A DNA stretch of 64,000 nt. Origin: Microbacterium sp. GTDB taxonomy: Bacteria; Actinomycetota; Actinomycetes; Actinomycetales; Microbacteriaceae. Position numbers and translations under genes: made by a program. The notes under the pieces were generated by a model that was not told the origin of the DNA, made no database searches, and saw nothing but the letters and a program-made list of their open reading frames with translations. The stretch spans positions 62,001-126,000 of the forward strand of contig JAFKIL010000003.1 of the NCBI GenBank assembly GCA_017306415.1. Reading direction: 5' to 3'. Numbering within the stretch: position 1 is the first letter of the stretch; each line of letters opens with the position of its first letter. Positions 25,819 to 34,192 of the stretch are shown piece after piece.

Positions 25819-28096
25819 AGCGGAACGAGCGCAGCCGGAGACTGTTGAGCACCACGAAGACGCTGGAGAACGCCATCGCAGCTCCGGCGATCATCGGATT
25901 GAGCAGCCCGAGCGCCGCCAGCGGGAGGGCGGCGACGTTGTAGGCGAACGCCCAGAACAGGTTGCCACGGATGATGCGCATGGTGCGACGGCTCAGCCGG
26001 ATCGCGTCGACGGCGGCGCTGAGGTCGCCGCGGACGAGCGTGATGTCGCTCGCATGCATGGCCGCATCGGCACCCCCGCCCATCGCGATCCCGAGATCGG
26101 CGGTGGCGAGCGCTGCGGCGTCGTTCACGCCGTCGCCGATCATGGCGACGCGCCCGCCGCGCGCCCGCAGCCGCTCGACCTCGGCGACCTTCCCCTCGGG
26201 GAACACCCCCGCGATCACCTCGTCGATGCCGACCTCGTCGGCGACCGCCGCCGCCACGCCCGCATTGTCTCCGGTCAGCAGCACCGCGCGAAGGCCCAGG
26301 CTCTGCAGCCGGGCGACGGCATCCGCACTGTCCGGGCGCACGGCATCCGCGACCGCGAAGACGGCGCGGGCGACCGGCGCCCCGCCAGGATCCGCCCAGC
26401 CGGCCACGACGACCGTCCCCCGCTCCTCTCCGGCGACGACCGCGCCGACGAGCTCGGGCGGAACCATCGCCCCCTGCTCCCCGGCGAACGCGGGGCGGCC
26501 CGCGAAGACCGGCATCCCCTCGACCACTCCCGTGACTCCGCGACCGGCGTGGCTGCGGAAGTCGCGTACGGGCACCGCCTCCGTCATCGCCGCGGCGATC
26601 GCACGCGCGACCGGGTGCTCGGACGCGGACTCGACGGCGCCCACGATGCGCAGGGCGTCCGCTGAGGTGACGCCGGACGCGACGGTCACTCCGCTGAGCG
26701 TCATCCGGCCGCTCGTGACGGTCCCCGTCTTGTCGAGCACGACCGTGTCGATGCGCTCCGCCTGCTCGAGCGCCTCGGGGCCGGTGATCAGGATTCCGCG
26801 CTGCGCACCGCGGCCCGTGCCCACGAGGATCGCGATGGGGGTCGCGAGTCCGAGCGCACACGGGCACGCGATGATGAGGACGGCGACCGCCGCGGTGAAC
26901 CCTGCAGCAACCGGCTGTCCGGCCAGGAGCCATCCGACGAGCGTGAGCGCCGCCAGGACGATCACGATCGGGACGAAGACGGCCGAGATCCGGTCGGCGA
27001 GTCGCTGTACGCGGCTCTTGCCCGACTGTGCGTCCTCGACGAGACGCGCGATGCGGGCGAGGCGCGTGTCGGCGCCGACCGAGGACGCCTCGACCACGAG
27101 CCTGCCGTCGGTCGCGATCGTGCCGCCGGTCACGACGGCACCCGGCTCGACGTCGACGGGGACCGACTCCCCGGTGAGCATGCTCTCGTCGACGGACGCG
27201 ACGCCGTCGATCACACGGCCGTCGGTGGCGACCTTCTGGCCCGGTCGCACCACGAACGCGTCGCCGACGCGCAGTCGCTCGATCGGGATCGTGGTGCCGT
27301 CGACGAGCTCGACGTCCTTCGCCCCGAGCTCCATCAGCGCGCGCAGGGCACTGCCCGCGCGACGCTTCGACCGCTGTTCGACGAACCGGCCGAGCAGGAG
27401 GAAGACCGTGACGGCCGAGGCGACCTCGAAGTACACGAGCGAGGATGCCTCGCCCGCCGCACCGACCGGCTCGAAGCCGTGCGTCATGCCGATCCGCCCG
27501 GCCGTGCCGAACACGAGTGCCCAGACGCTCCACAGATACGCGGCCCCCGTGCCCAGCGTGATCAGCGTGTCCATCGTCATCGCGCCGTGGCGCGCGTTGA
27601 CGAACGTGGCGCGGTGGAACGGCCATCCGCCCCACAGCACGACCGGCGTGGCCAGCACGAGGGACACCCACTGCCAGCCGGGGAACTGCCACGCCGGCAC
27701 CATGCCGAGCGCGACGACCGGCACTGCGAGGACGGCGCTCACGATCGTCCGGGTGCGCAGGCTGACCGAACCCGGGCGGTCTTCGAGATCGTGCACGTGC
27801 CCGCCGTGCTCGGCGTGACCGTGCTCGGCGTGACCGTGTTCCGGCGTCCCGCCCACCGCATCGTCCGGGCCGGCGGTGCGCCGCACGCGCGCGTCGTAGC
27901 CGGCCTCGCGGATGGCCGCCACCAATCGCGCCTCGTCCAGGTCGCCGGGGTAGGACACCCTGGCCGACTCGGTGGCCAGGTTGACGCTCGCCGAGACGCC
28001 GTCCACGGCCTGCAGCCGCTTCTCGACCCGCGCGACGCAGCTCGCGCAGGTCATGCCCTCGATGTCGAGCGTCGCCTGCCGCGTGCCGTCGTCCAT
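25817..28096 (-). CDS. copA: Copper-translocating P1B-type ATPase
   Basis: A 759-residue heavy-metal exporter. Domains in order: one HMA metal-binding domain with GMTCASCVARVE (~residues 12-80), a His-rich stretch of HGHAE repeats (~85-105), membrane helices including the Cu(I)-specific CPC motif in ACPCALGLATP (~410), the phosphorylation site DKTGT (~453), and GDGVNDAAALA near the end. The combination indicates Cu(I)/Ag(I) efflux. The ATG overlaps the copZ stop (TGATG), so the chaperone and pump are co-translated. Confidence 0.92.
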   Translation of the reverse strand: MDDGTRQATLDIEGMTCASCVARVEKRLQAVDGVSASVNLATESARVSYPGDLDEARLVAAIREAGYDARVRRTAGPDDAVGGTPEHGHAEHGHAEHGGHVHDLEDRPGSVSLRTRTIVSAVLAVPVVALGMVPAWQFPGWQWVSLVLATPVVLWGGWPFHRATFVNARHGAMTMDTLITLGTGAAYLWSVWALVFGTAGRIGMTHGFEPVGAAGEASSLVYFEVASAVTVFLLLGRFVEQRSKRRAGSALRALMELGAKDVELVDGTTIPIERLRVGDAFVVRPGQKVATDGRVIDGVASVDESMLTGESVPVDVEPGAVVTGGTIATDGRLVVEASSVGADTRLARIARLVEDAQSGKSRVQRLADRISAVFVPIVIVLAALTLVGWLLAGQPVAAGFTAAVAVLIIACPCALGLATPIAILVGTGRGAQRGILITGPEALEQAERIDTVVLDKTGTVTSGRMTLSGVTVASGVTSADALRIVGAVESASEHPVARAIAAAMTEAVPVRDFRSHAGRGVTGVVEGMPVFAGRPAFAGEQGAMVPPELVGAVVAGEERGTVVVAGWADPGGAPVARAVFAVADAVRPDSADAVARLQSLGLRAVLLTGDNAGVAAAVADEVGIDEVIAGVFPEGKVAEVERLRARGGRVAMIGDGVNDAAALATADLGIAMGGGADAAMHASDITLVRGDLSAAVDAIRLSRRTMRIIRGNLFWAFAYNVAALPLAALGLLNPMIAGAAMAFSSVFVVLNSLRLRSFR
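27806..27835. repeat. 15-bp tandem repeat in copA
   Basis: GTGCTCGGCGTGACC occurs twice in tandem and encodes the repeated HGHAE of the His-rich linker in the copper ATPase. Confidence 0.8.
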
Positions 28097-28302
28097 CACG
28101 CGCGCCCGGTCAGCGCGTATCCCGCCTCGGCCACGGCTCCCGCGACGTCCGCCTCTGCGGCGTCGCCGGTGACGACGATCCGGCCGGCGGGAAGGTCGAC
28201 GGCGACGTCCTCGACCCCGGTCAGCCCCCCGACCTCGCGCGTGACCGCCGCGACGCAGTGGTTGCAGGTCATTCCCTCGACGGCGTAGGTGACAGTGCTC
28301 AT
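28096..28302 (-). CDS. copZ: Copper chaperone CopZ (HMA domain)
   Basis: A 68-residue single heavy-metal-associated domain with VEGMTCNHCVAAV holding the CxxC copper site; the length is normal for CopZ. It should carry Cu(I) in the cytoplasm to the CopA pump encoded next to it. GGAGG lies 6 bp before the ATG. First gene of the copZ-copA operon, 37 bp downstream of a CsoR-like operator. Confidence 0.92.
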   Translation of the reverse strand: MSTVTYAVEGMTCNHCVAAVTREVGGLTGVEDVAVDLPAGRIVVTGDAAEADVAGAVAEAGYALTGRA

Positions 28303-28339
28303 ATGATCCTCCGATGTTCCTCGATCGTCACCAACGAGG

Positions 28340-28356
28340 ATACCCCCCCTGGGTAT
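28340..28356. promoter_or_regulatory. CsoR-type copper operator
   Basis: ATACCC and GGGTAT form a perfect inverted repeat around CCCCT. A/T-flanked G-tracts of this kind (TACCC-N-GGGTA) are the signature of CsoR binding sites, where apo-CsoR represses copper efflux genes. It lies in the divergent region between copZ and the DHA2 exporter and may serve both. No csoR gene is in the window. Confidence 0.75.
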
Positions 28357-28399
28357 TCCCGCGACCCCGGTGTCCCCGCGGCGCGCTATCGTGACCGAG

Positions 28400-29884
28400 A
28401 TGAGCGACGCCGCACGCAGGGAGCCGATGAGCCGATCTCAGCGGCTCGTCCTGCTGATCGCGATCCTCGCGTCGTTCGTCTCGTTCCTGGACGGAACCGT
28501 GGTGACCGTCGCCCTCCCCGCGATCCAGCGCGATCTCGGCGGGGGTCTCGTCACACAGCAGTGGGTGGTCGACGCCTACCTGATCACGCTCGGCGCGCTC
28601 ATCCTGGTGGCCGGCTCGCTCAGCGACGTCTTCGGTCGTCTGGTGATCCTGCGGATCGGCCTGGTGGGCTTCGCGATCACCTCGATCGCGATCGCGGCCG
28701 CCCCCGACCCGCTCTTCCTCGTCATCGCACGAGGGGTGCAGGGGATCGCCGGCGCCTTCCTCGTCCCCAGCTCGCTGGCACTCATCACCTCGACCTTCCG
28801 GGGCCCCGCGCAGGGCCGCGCGATCGGCATCTGGACGGGAGCGACCACGGGGGCGATGCTGATCGGCCCCGTCGTGGGCGGCGTGTTCGTCGATCTGCTC
28901 TCGTGGCGGCTGGTGTTTCTCATCAACGTCATCCCCATCGCGGTCACGCTGTGGCTCCTCGTCGTCCTCAAGCACCGGGACGAGCGCCGGCCCGGGGCGA
29001 CGGTCGACTGGGCCGGTGCGGTCCTGTGCACGGTGGGCCTGGGCGGCGCCGTCTTCGCCCTGATCGAGCAGCAGAACCTGGGCTGGGCCTCGCCCGCGAT
29101 CTGGGGATCGCTCACGATCGGGGTCCTCGCCTTCGCCGGGTTCCTGGTACGGCAGGCGACGGCGCGGCAGCCGATGATGCCCCTCGACCTCTTCCGCTCG
29201 CGGAATTTCTGGAGCGGCAACGTCGCGACGGCGTTCATCTACGGCGCGCTGTCGCTGAACGGCCTGGTGGTCGGCGTCTACCTGCAGCAGGGCGCCGGGC
29301 TCCCGGCGACCCTCGCGGGACTCGCGAGCCTTCCTGCCACGATCATCTCCATCCTGTTCAGCTCCCGGGTGGGCACGTGGGCGGGCAGGATCGGTCCGCG
29401 CCTGTTCATGACGGTGGGCCCACTCGTGATGGCTGTCGGAGCGGCGCTCCTGCTCATGGTCTCGCCCCGGTTCGACTACTGGACGCAGGTCCTCCCCTCG
29501 GTGCTCGTCTTCGGCATCGGCGTCACGCTCACGGTGGCTCCCCTGACCTCGGCCATCCTCGGGGCGATCGACGCGAGCCGGAGCGGCATCGCGTCCGCCG
29601 TCAACAACGCCGTCGCGCGTGTGGCCGGACTCATCGCCGTGGCGATGCTCGGCGTCATCGTCGGCGGTTCGCTGGATCTGTCGGGCTTCCACCGCGCGGC
29701 GCTCGTCACCGCGACCCTCCTCGTCGCGGGCGGCGTCGTCTCGTTCCTGGGCATCCGCAATGCGCTGCATCGCCCGACCGGCGACACGGGCGCGATCGCG
29801 ACCACGGGCGCACCCGCGCATGGACCGGGAACGGCGGCCGCGCCGACGGCGCCGGACGACGGCGAGCAGGCCTCCAGAGACTGA
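28400..29884 (+). CDS. DHA2-family MFS exporter (14 TM, EmrB/QacA type)
   Basis: A 494-residue drug:H+ antiporter-like permease. The N-terminal SFLDGTVVTVALPAI is the D1 motif of 14-helix DHA2 exporters, followed by WVVDAYLITLGALILVAGSL and GSLSDVFGRLVIL (motif A) and the motif C-like GPVVGGVFVDLLSWRLVFLI. The C-terminal ~35 residues are disordered and Pro/Ala/Thr-rich. The start could be ATG 28400 or 28427; AGGGAG precedes the latter. It is divergent from copZ; the export substrate is unknown. Confidence 0.85.
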   Translation: MSDAARREPMSRSQRLVLLIAILASFVSFLDGTVVTVALPAIQRDLGGGLVTQQWVVDAYLITLGALILVAGSLSDVFGRLVILRIGLVGFAITSIAIAAAPDPLFLVIARGVQGIAGAFLVPSSLALITSTFRGPAQGRAIGIWTGATTGAMLIGPVVGGVFVDLLSWRLVFLINVIPIAVTLWLLVVLKHRDERRPGATVDWAGAVLCTVGLGGAVFALIEQQNLGWASPAIWGSLTIGVLAFAGFLVRQATARQPMMPLDLFRSRNFWSGNVATAFIYGALSLNGLVVGVYLQQGAGLPATLAGLASLPATIISILFSSRVGTWAGRIGPRLFMTVGPLVMAVGAALLLMVSPRFDYWTQVLPSVLVFGIGVTLTVAPLTSAILGAIDASRSGIASAVNNAVARVAGLIAVAMLGVIVGGSLDLSGFHRAALVTATLLVAGGVVSFLGIRNALHRPTGDTGAIATTGAPAHGPGTAAAPTAPDDGEQASRD

Positions 29885-29907
29885 GCGACGGGGCGCCCTG
29901 AGCTCAG
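29881..29907. terminator. Symmetric hairpin holding two stop codons
   Basis: CTGAGC (29881-29886) pairs with GCTCAG (29902-29907). The TGA of the exporter gene and the TGA of the convergent short aldehyde dehydrogenase gene both lie inside the stem arms. It is a weak, 6-bp shared terminator candidate. Confidence 0.4.
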
Positions 29908-30767
29908 ACGAGGCTCTTGGTGTGCCAGACGGTCTTGATCTCGGTGAAGGCCGTGATCCGCTGCAAGCTCGGGGCGGCGGCATCCGGACCCTGCTCGGGC
30001 GGGAGGACGCGCGTGAGCGTCTCGGCCGCCGCGATCTGCAGGTCGATCCAGTCGAGATCGCCGGCACCCACGAGGTCGAGCGCGTGCACGTCGGGGTGGG
30101 ACGCAAGCCACGGCGCGAGCTCGGCCGGGGAGCCCGTGAGCACGTTCACCACCCCCGCCGGGAGGTCGCTCGTAGCGAGCACCTCCGCGAGACTGATGGC
30201 CGAGAGCGGATGCGGCTGCGACGCGATCACCACGACCGTGTTGCCCGCCACGAGTGCCGGCGCGATCGCCGACACGATGCCGAGGAGCGCGGTGTCCTGC
30301 GGCGCGACGACCGCGACCACACCGGTCGGCTCGGGCACGGAGATGTCGAAGTACGGCCCCGCCACGGGGTTGGCGCCGCCGGAGACCTGGGCGAACTTGT
30401 CGCACCACCCGGCGTACCAGACCCAGCGGTCGATCGCCTCGTCGACCTCCGCCGCCGCCGCGGTCGCCGAGGCGCCGGTCTGCCGGGAGATCTCATCGAT
30501 GAACTGCGCGCGCCGGCCCTCCAGCACCTCGGCCACGCGGTAGAGCACCTGCCCGCGGTTGTACGCGGTCGCGCCGGACCAGCCCTTCACAGCACCCGCC
30601 GCGGCCTTCACCGCGTCGCGGGCGTCCTTGCGGGAGGCGAGGGCGGCGTTCGCCAGGAACTCCCCCTTGCGGGAGACGACCTCGTAGGTACGTCCGGACT
30701 CGCTGCGGAGGAACGCCCCGCCGACGAAGAGCTTGTACGTCTTCGGCACGCTCAGTCGCTTGCTCAT
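29904..30767 (-). CDS. Short aldehyde dehydrogenase-family protein lacking the catalytic core
   Basis: A 287-residue ALDH homologue. Residues ~1-265 follow the N-terminal NAD-binding half: LFVGGAFLRSESGRTYEVVS, WVWYAGWCDKFAQV and a degenerate VVAVVAPQDTALLGIVSAIA. It then jumps to ITAFTEIKTVWHTK, which matches the extreme C-terminal oligomerisation tail of full ALDHs. The catalytic Cys and the Glu of LELGGK are absent. It overlaps the full-length ALDH gene by ATGA. It is probably a non-catalytic partner subunit rather than a pseudogene, since the frame is intact and coupled. Confidence 0.8.
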   Translation of the reverse strand: MSKRLSVPKTYKLFVGGAFLRSESGRTYEVVSRKGEFLANAALASRKDARDAVKAAAGAVKGWSGATAYNRGQVLYRVAEVLEGRRAQFIDEISRQTGASATAAAAEVDEAIDRWVWYAGWCDKFAQVSGGANPVAGPYFDISVPEPTGVVAVVAPQDTALLGIVSAIAPALVAGNTVVVIASQPHPLSAISLAEVLATSDLPAGVVNVLTGSPAELAPWLASHPDVHALDLVGAGDLDWIDLQIAAAETLTRVLPPEQGPDAAAPSLQRITAFTEIKTVWHTKSLV

Positions 30768-32206
30768 GCCGCCGCTCCCTTCAGGTACGCGAGCAGTCCG
30801 TGCCGGCCGCCCTCCCGGCCGTAGCCGGACTCCTTGTAGCCGCCGAACGGGCTGGACGGGTCGAAGCGGTTGAACGTGTTCGCCCAGATCACTCCCGCAC
30901 GCAGCCGGTCGGCGACGGCGAGGATGCGGGACCCCTTGTCGGACCAGATGCCCGCGGAGAGACCGTACGGCGTGTTGTTCGCCTTCTCGATCGCCTCGGC
31001 CGGGGTGCGGAAGGTGAGCACAGACAGCACCGGGCCGAAGATCTCATCCCGCGCGATGCGGTGGCTCGCCTGCACGTTCGTGAAGATCGTCGGCGGGAAC
31101 CAGAATCCCTTGTCCGGGATCGCACAGTCGGCGCTCCAGCGCTCCGCGCCTTCGTCCTCGCCGATCCGGCTGAGTTCGCGGATGCGCTGCAGCTGCTCGG
31201 CCGAGTTGATCGCGCCGATGTCGGTGTTCTTGTCGAGCGGATCGCCGAGGCGCAGCGTGGACAGACGCGTCTTGAGTCGATCGACGACGTCGTCGTGGAT
31301 CGACTCCTGCACGAGCAGACGACTGCCGGCGCAGCAGACGTGCCCCTGGTTGAAGAAGATCCCATTGACGATGCCCTCGATCGCCTGGTCGATCGGGGCG
31401 TCCTCGAACACGATGTTCGCGGCCTTGCCGCCGAGTTCGAGGGTGAGCTTCTTCGGGGTGCCGGCGACGGCCTTCGCGATCTCGCGGCCGACGCCGGTCG
31501 ATCCCGTGAAGGCGACCTTGTCGACGTCGGGGTGCCGCACGATGGCCGCGCCGGTCGCGCCGGCACCGGTGACGATGTTGACGACACCGGGCGGGAGGTC
31601 GGCCTGCTGGAGGATCTCGGCGAAGACCAGTGCAGACAGGGGCGTGGTCTCGGCCGGCTTGATCACGACGGTGTTGCCGGCGGCGAGGGCGGGCGCGACC
31701 TTCCAGGCGAGCATGAGCAGCGGGAAGTTCCACGGGATGACCTGACCGGCGACGCCGAGGGCGCGGGGATTCGCCCCGTAGCCGGCGTGGTCGAGCTTGT
31801 CCGCCCAGCCCGCGTAGTAGAAGAACCACGCCGCCACCAGGGGGACGTCGACGTCGCGCGACTCCTTGATGGGCTTTCCGTTGTCGAGGCTCTCCGCGAC
31901 GGCGAGCTCCCGCGCGCGCTCCTGCACGAGCCTGGCGATCCGGAAGAGGTACTTGCCCCGGTCGCGGCCGCTCATCCTCGACCACGTCCGGTCGTAGGCG
32001 CGCCGAGCCGCGGCGACGGCCGCGTCGACGTCGGCATCCGATGCGGCGGCCACGGTGGCGATGTGCGACTCGTCGGCCGGCGAGATCGTGGCGAAGCTCT
32101 CCCCCGATCCGGGGCGGAACTCCCCGTCGATGAAGAGGCCGTACTCGTCGCGCAGGTGCAGGACCGACCGCGACTCGGGCGCGGGGGCGTATTCCAGGAA
32201 GCTCAT
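30764..32206 (-). CDS. NAD(P)-dependent aldehyde dehydrogenase
   Basis: A 480-residue full-length ALDH. NAD-binding and catalytic elements are complete: IPWNFPLLMLAWKVAPALAA, FTGSTGVGREIA, the general base in LELGGK, the nucleophile in NQGHVCCAGSR, and the late EIFGPVLSV. It sits 9 bp downstream of deoC, so oxidation of acetaldehyde (a product of deoxyribose-phosphate cleavage) is a natural guess (inference). It is followed, with overlap, by the truncated ALDH paralogue. Confidence 0.9.
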   Translation of the reverse strand: MSFLEYAPAPESRSVLHLRDEYGLFIDGEFRPGSGESFATISPADESHIATVAAASDADVDAAVAAARRAYDRTWSRMSGRDRGKYLFRIARLVQERARELAVAESLDNGKPIKESRDVDVPLVAAWFFYYAGWADKLDHAGYGANPRALGVAGQVIPWNFPLLMLAWKVAPALAAGNTVVIKPAETTPLSALVFAEILQQADLPPGVVNIVTGAGATGAAIVRHPDVDKVAFTGSTGVGREIAKAVAGTPKKLTLELGGKAANIVFEDAPIDQAIEGIVNGIFFNQGHVCCAGSRLLVQESIHDDVVDRLKTRLSTLRLGDPLDKNTDIGAINSAEQLQRIRELSRIGEDEGAERWSADCAIPDKGFWFPPTIFTNVQASHRIARDEIFGPVLSVLTFRTPAEAIEKANNTPYGLSAGIWSDKGSRILAVADRLRAGVIWANTFNRFDPSSPFGGYKESGYGREGGRHGLLAYLKGAAA

Positions 32207-32215
32207 CGTCCGTCC

Positions 32216-33223
32216 TCAGTCGATCGTCACGTAGTCGGCGCCGGTGTAGTGCCCGGTCGTCAGCTTCTGCCGCTGCAGCAGCACGTCGTTCAGGAGGCTC
32301 GAGGCGCCGAAGCGGAACAGGTGCGGCTGCAACCACTCCTCGCCCACCGTCTCGGCGACCGCCACCAGGTACTTGATCGCATCCTTCGACGCGCGGATCC
32401 CCCCCGCCGGCTTCACGCCGATCCGCTCGCCGGTCGTGCGGTGCCAGTCACGTACGACCTCGAGCATCAGGAGGGTCACGGGCAGCGTCGCGGCCGGCGA
32501 CACCTTGCCCGTGGAGGTCTTGATGAAGTCGCCGCCCGCGAGGATCGCGAGCCACGACGCCCGCTTGACGTTGTCGTAGGTGTTCAGCTCGCCGGTCTCC
32601 AGGATCACCTTGAGCGAGGCGTACGAGCCGTCCGCCCGACGGCACGCCTGCTTCACGCGCGCGATCTGGTCGAAGACCACGCCGTAGCGCCCGGAGAGGA
32701 AGGCGCCCCGGTCGATCACCATGTCGATCTCGTCCGCGCCGTTCGCAACGGCGTCCGCCGTGTCGGCGAGCTTCACGTCGAGCGACGCCCGACCGCTCGG
32801 GAAGGCCGTCGCCACGGCAGCGACCGAGACGAGCTTGTCGTCGGGGTCGCCATGCGCGGCGCCCAGCGCCTCCACGGCGTAGGGGACCATGTCCCCGTAG
32901 ACGCACACGGCCGCGACCCGCGGGCACGTCGGATCCGAGGCATCCGGATTGAGCGCCTTGGCGACCAGTGAGCGCACCTTTCCGGGCGTGTCGGCGCCTT
33001 CGAGCGTGGTGAGGTCGATGAGCTCGATGATCTTGTCGAGCGCCCAGGCCTTCGATGCGGTCTTGATCGACCGCGTGCCCAGACCCGCGGCCCGCTGCTC
33101 GAGCCCGACCGCGTCGACACCGGGGAGACCGTGCAGATAGCGGCGCAGCGTCGTGTCGTCGGGCACACCTCCGAGCAGCTCCATCGCGCGCTCGGGCAGC
33201 GTCTGCAGATCCGTCCTGCTCAT
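32216..33223 (-). CDS. deoC: Deoxyribose-phosphate aldolase
   Basis: A 335-residue DeoC, longer than the ~220-260-residue bacterial forms because of a ~60-residue N-terminal extension. It splits 2-deoxyribose 5-phosphate to glyceraldehyde 3-phosphate and acetaldehyde. The Schiff-base Lys is in GGDFIKTSTGKV; other family segments are DEIDMVIDRGAFLSG and VKPAGGIR with the second catalytic Lys. First gene of a deoC-aldehyde dehydrogenase operon for deoxynucleoside use. Confidence 0.92.
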   Translation of the reverse strand: MSRTDLQTLPERAMELLGGVPDDTTLRRYLHGLPGVDAVGLEQRAAGLGTRSIKTASKAWALDKIIELIDLTTLEGADTPGKVRSLVAKALNPDASDPTCPRVAAVCVYGDMVPYAVEALGAAHGDPDDKLVSVAAVATAFPSGRASLDVKLADTADAVANGADEIDMVIDRGAFLSGRYGVVFDQIARVKQACRRADGSYASLKVILETGELNTYDNVKRASWLAILAGGDFIKTSTGKVSPAATLPVTLLMLEVVRDWHRTTGERIGVKPAGGIRASKDAIKYLVAVAETVGEEWLQPHLFRFGASSLLNDVLLQRQKLTTGHYTGADYVTID

Positions 33224-33463
33224 CGCAGTCCCTCCATGTCGAATGCTCTCCCGCCCGCGTCCCGCGTTCAGCCGTGCGGAGCCGGACGCGTCGTGCGGCG
33301 ACTATCGCGGGCCGCGCCCGCGAATCGTTCGGATGGCGACCGACGGCACCGTCGATGCGCGCCCCGCGGCGATTCCGAGACGGTCGAGCCGAACATCCAG
33401 CCTACCCCGGCCTTCCGGAGGCCGCCGGGTCGGCGTCGCGCGGTCCCGGCCGCGGCGGCGGAC
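33224..33463. other. Intergenic region upstream of deoC
   Basis: 240 bp without a convincing gene. On the minus strand TAGGCT (plus positions 33399-33404) could be a -10 for deoC. Two hairpins are present: 33408-33424, 39 bp after the membrane-protein gene at 33464, and a tight CGCGGGC-CGC-GCCCGCG at 33306-33322 in what would be the deoC leader. Confidence 0.45.
33408..33424. terminator. Hairpin after the ribF-operon membrane protein
   Basis: CGGCCT (33408-33413) and AGGCCG (33419-33424) with a 5-base loop, 39 bp past the stop at 33464. It is a short but stable terminator candidate. Confidence 0.4.
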
Positions 33464-34192
33464 TCAAGAAGCCGGGGGAAGCCCGTCCCGCGTCCCGAGG
33501 ACGGGGGCGACGAGCTCGTCCACCGTGATCCCGCGCCGCTCCGCCTCCGCGACCAGCCGCTCCGACAGGCGGGCCCCGATGACGGCGGCGCGCCGATCCG
33601 GAAGCAGCAGCGACAGCACCGGCACCACGATCGCGCCGAGCGCGGCGAGGATCGCCACGATCCCGTACAGGCGGGCGAACTCTTCGCCGAGATCGCTGCC
33701 CCACACCAGCCAGACGGTCAGCGCCAGGAGGACCGCGAGCAGCCCCAGGGTGACGATCAGACCGATCCGCACCGCGGTACGGCGTCGGTCGGCGAGCAGC
33801 AGGAGCAGCGAGGCCAGGGCGAAGGCGGACGTCGCCGCGACGCCTGTCCACAGCGTGCGCAGGAGGGGCTCCCACCCGTCGCCTGCGAGCGGACTCGCCC
33901 ACACGACATATACCGCGAGAGCCGCGGTGAGAATCGAGACGAGTACGCCGACGGCACCCACCGCCTGCGCGCGCCGGCCGATGAGCGCCGCCCCGCAGAG
34001 CACAGCGACGCTGAACGATCCGACGATGGCCGTGGTGGCGAGGACCCGACCGGCCACCTCGCCCATCTCGGCACCCAGGAGGACGACGATGCCGAGGACC
34101 GCCGCGAGGCCGAAGGAGACGACGATGACGCCGACGATCACCCGCCGCGCCCACGTCAGCCGACGGGTCCGGAGGCGATCGTCACCGGTCAT
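33464..34192 (-). CDS. Membrane protein of unknown function, last gene of the truB-ribF operon
   Basis: A 242-residue protein with about six hydrophobic segments, starting after a basic N-terminus (DRLRTRRLTWARRV). The C-terminal ~45 residues are soluble, with RRGITVDELVAPVLGTRDG, which looks like a small helical motif. Its ATG overlaps the ribF stop (ATGA). I do not recognise a family. The position is the only clue, and riboflavin chemistry is not implied by anything in the protein itself. Confidence 0.7.
   Translation of the reverse strand: MTGDDRLRTRRLTWARRVIVGVIVVSFGLAAVLGIVVLLGAEMGEVAGRVLATTAIVGSFSVAVLCGAALIGRRAQAVGAVGVLVSILTAALAVYVVWASPLAGDGWEPLLRTLWTGVAATSAFALASLLLLLADRRRTAVRIGLIVTLGLLAVLLALTVWLVWGSDLGEEFARLYGIVAILAALGAIVVPVLSLLLPDRRAAVIGARLSERLVAEAERRGITVDELVAPVLGTRDGLPPAS

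Noticed and set aside
29904-30767. Short aldehyde dehydrogenase as a pseudogene
   Set aside because: The frame is intact, coupled to its neighbour, and keeps both ends of the fold; a clean internal deletion is more likely functional.
33224-33463. A small gene upstream of deoC
   Set aside because: Frames there are Arg-rich with no ribosome-binding site; the region looks like promoter, leader and a neighbouring terminator.
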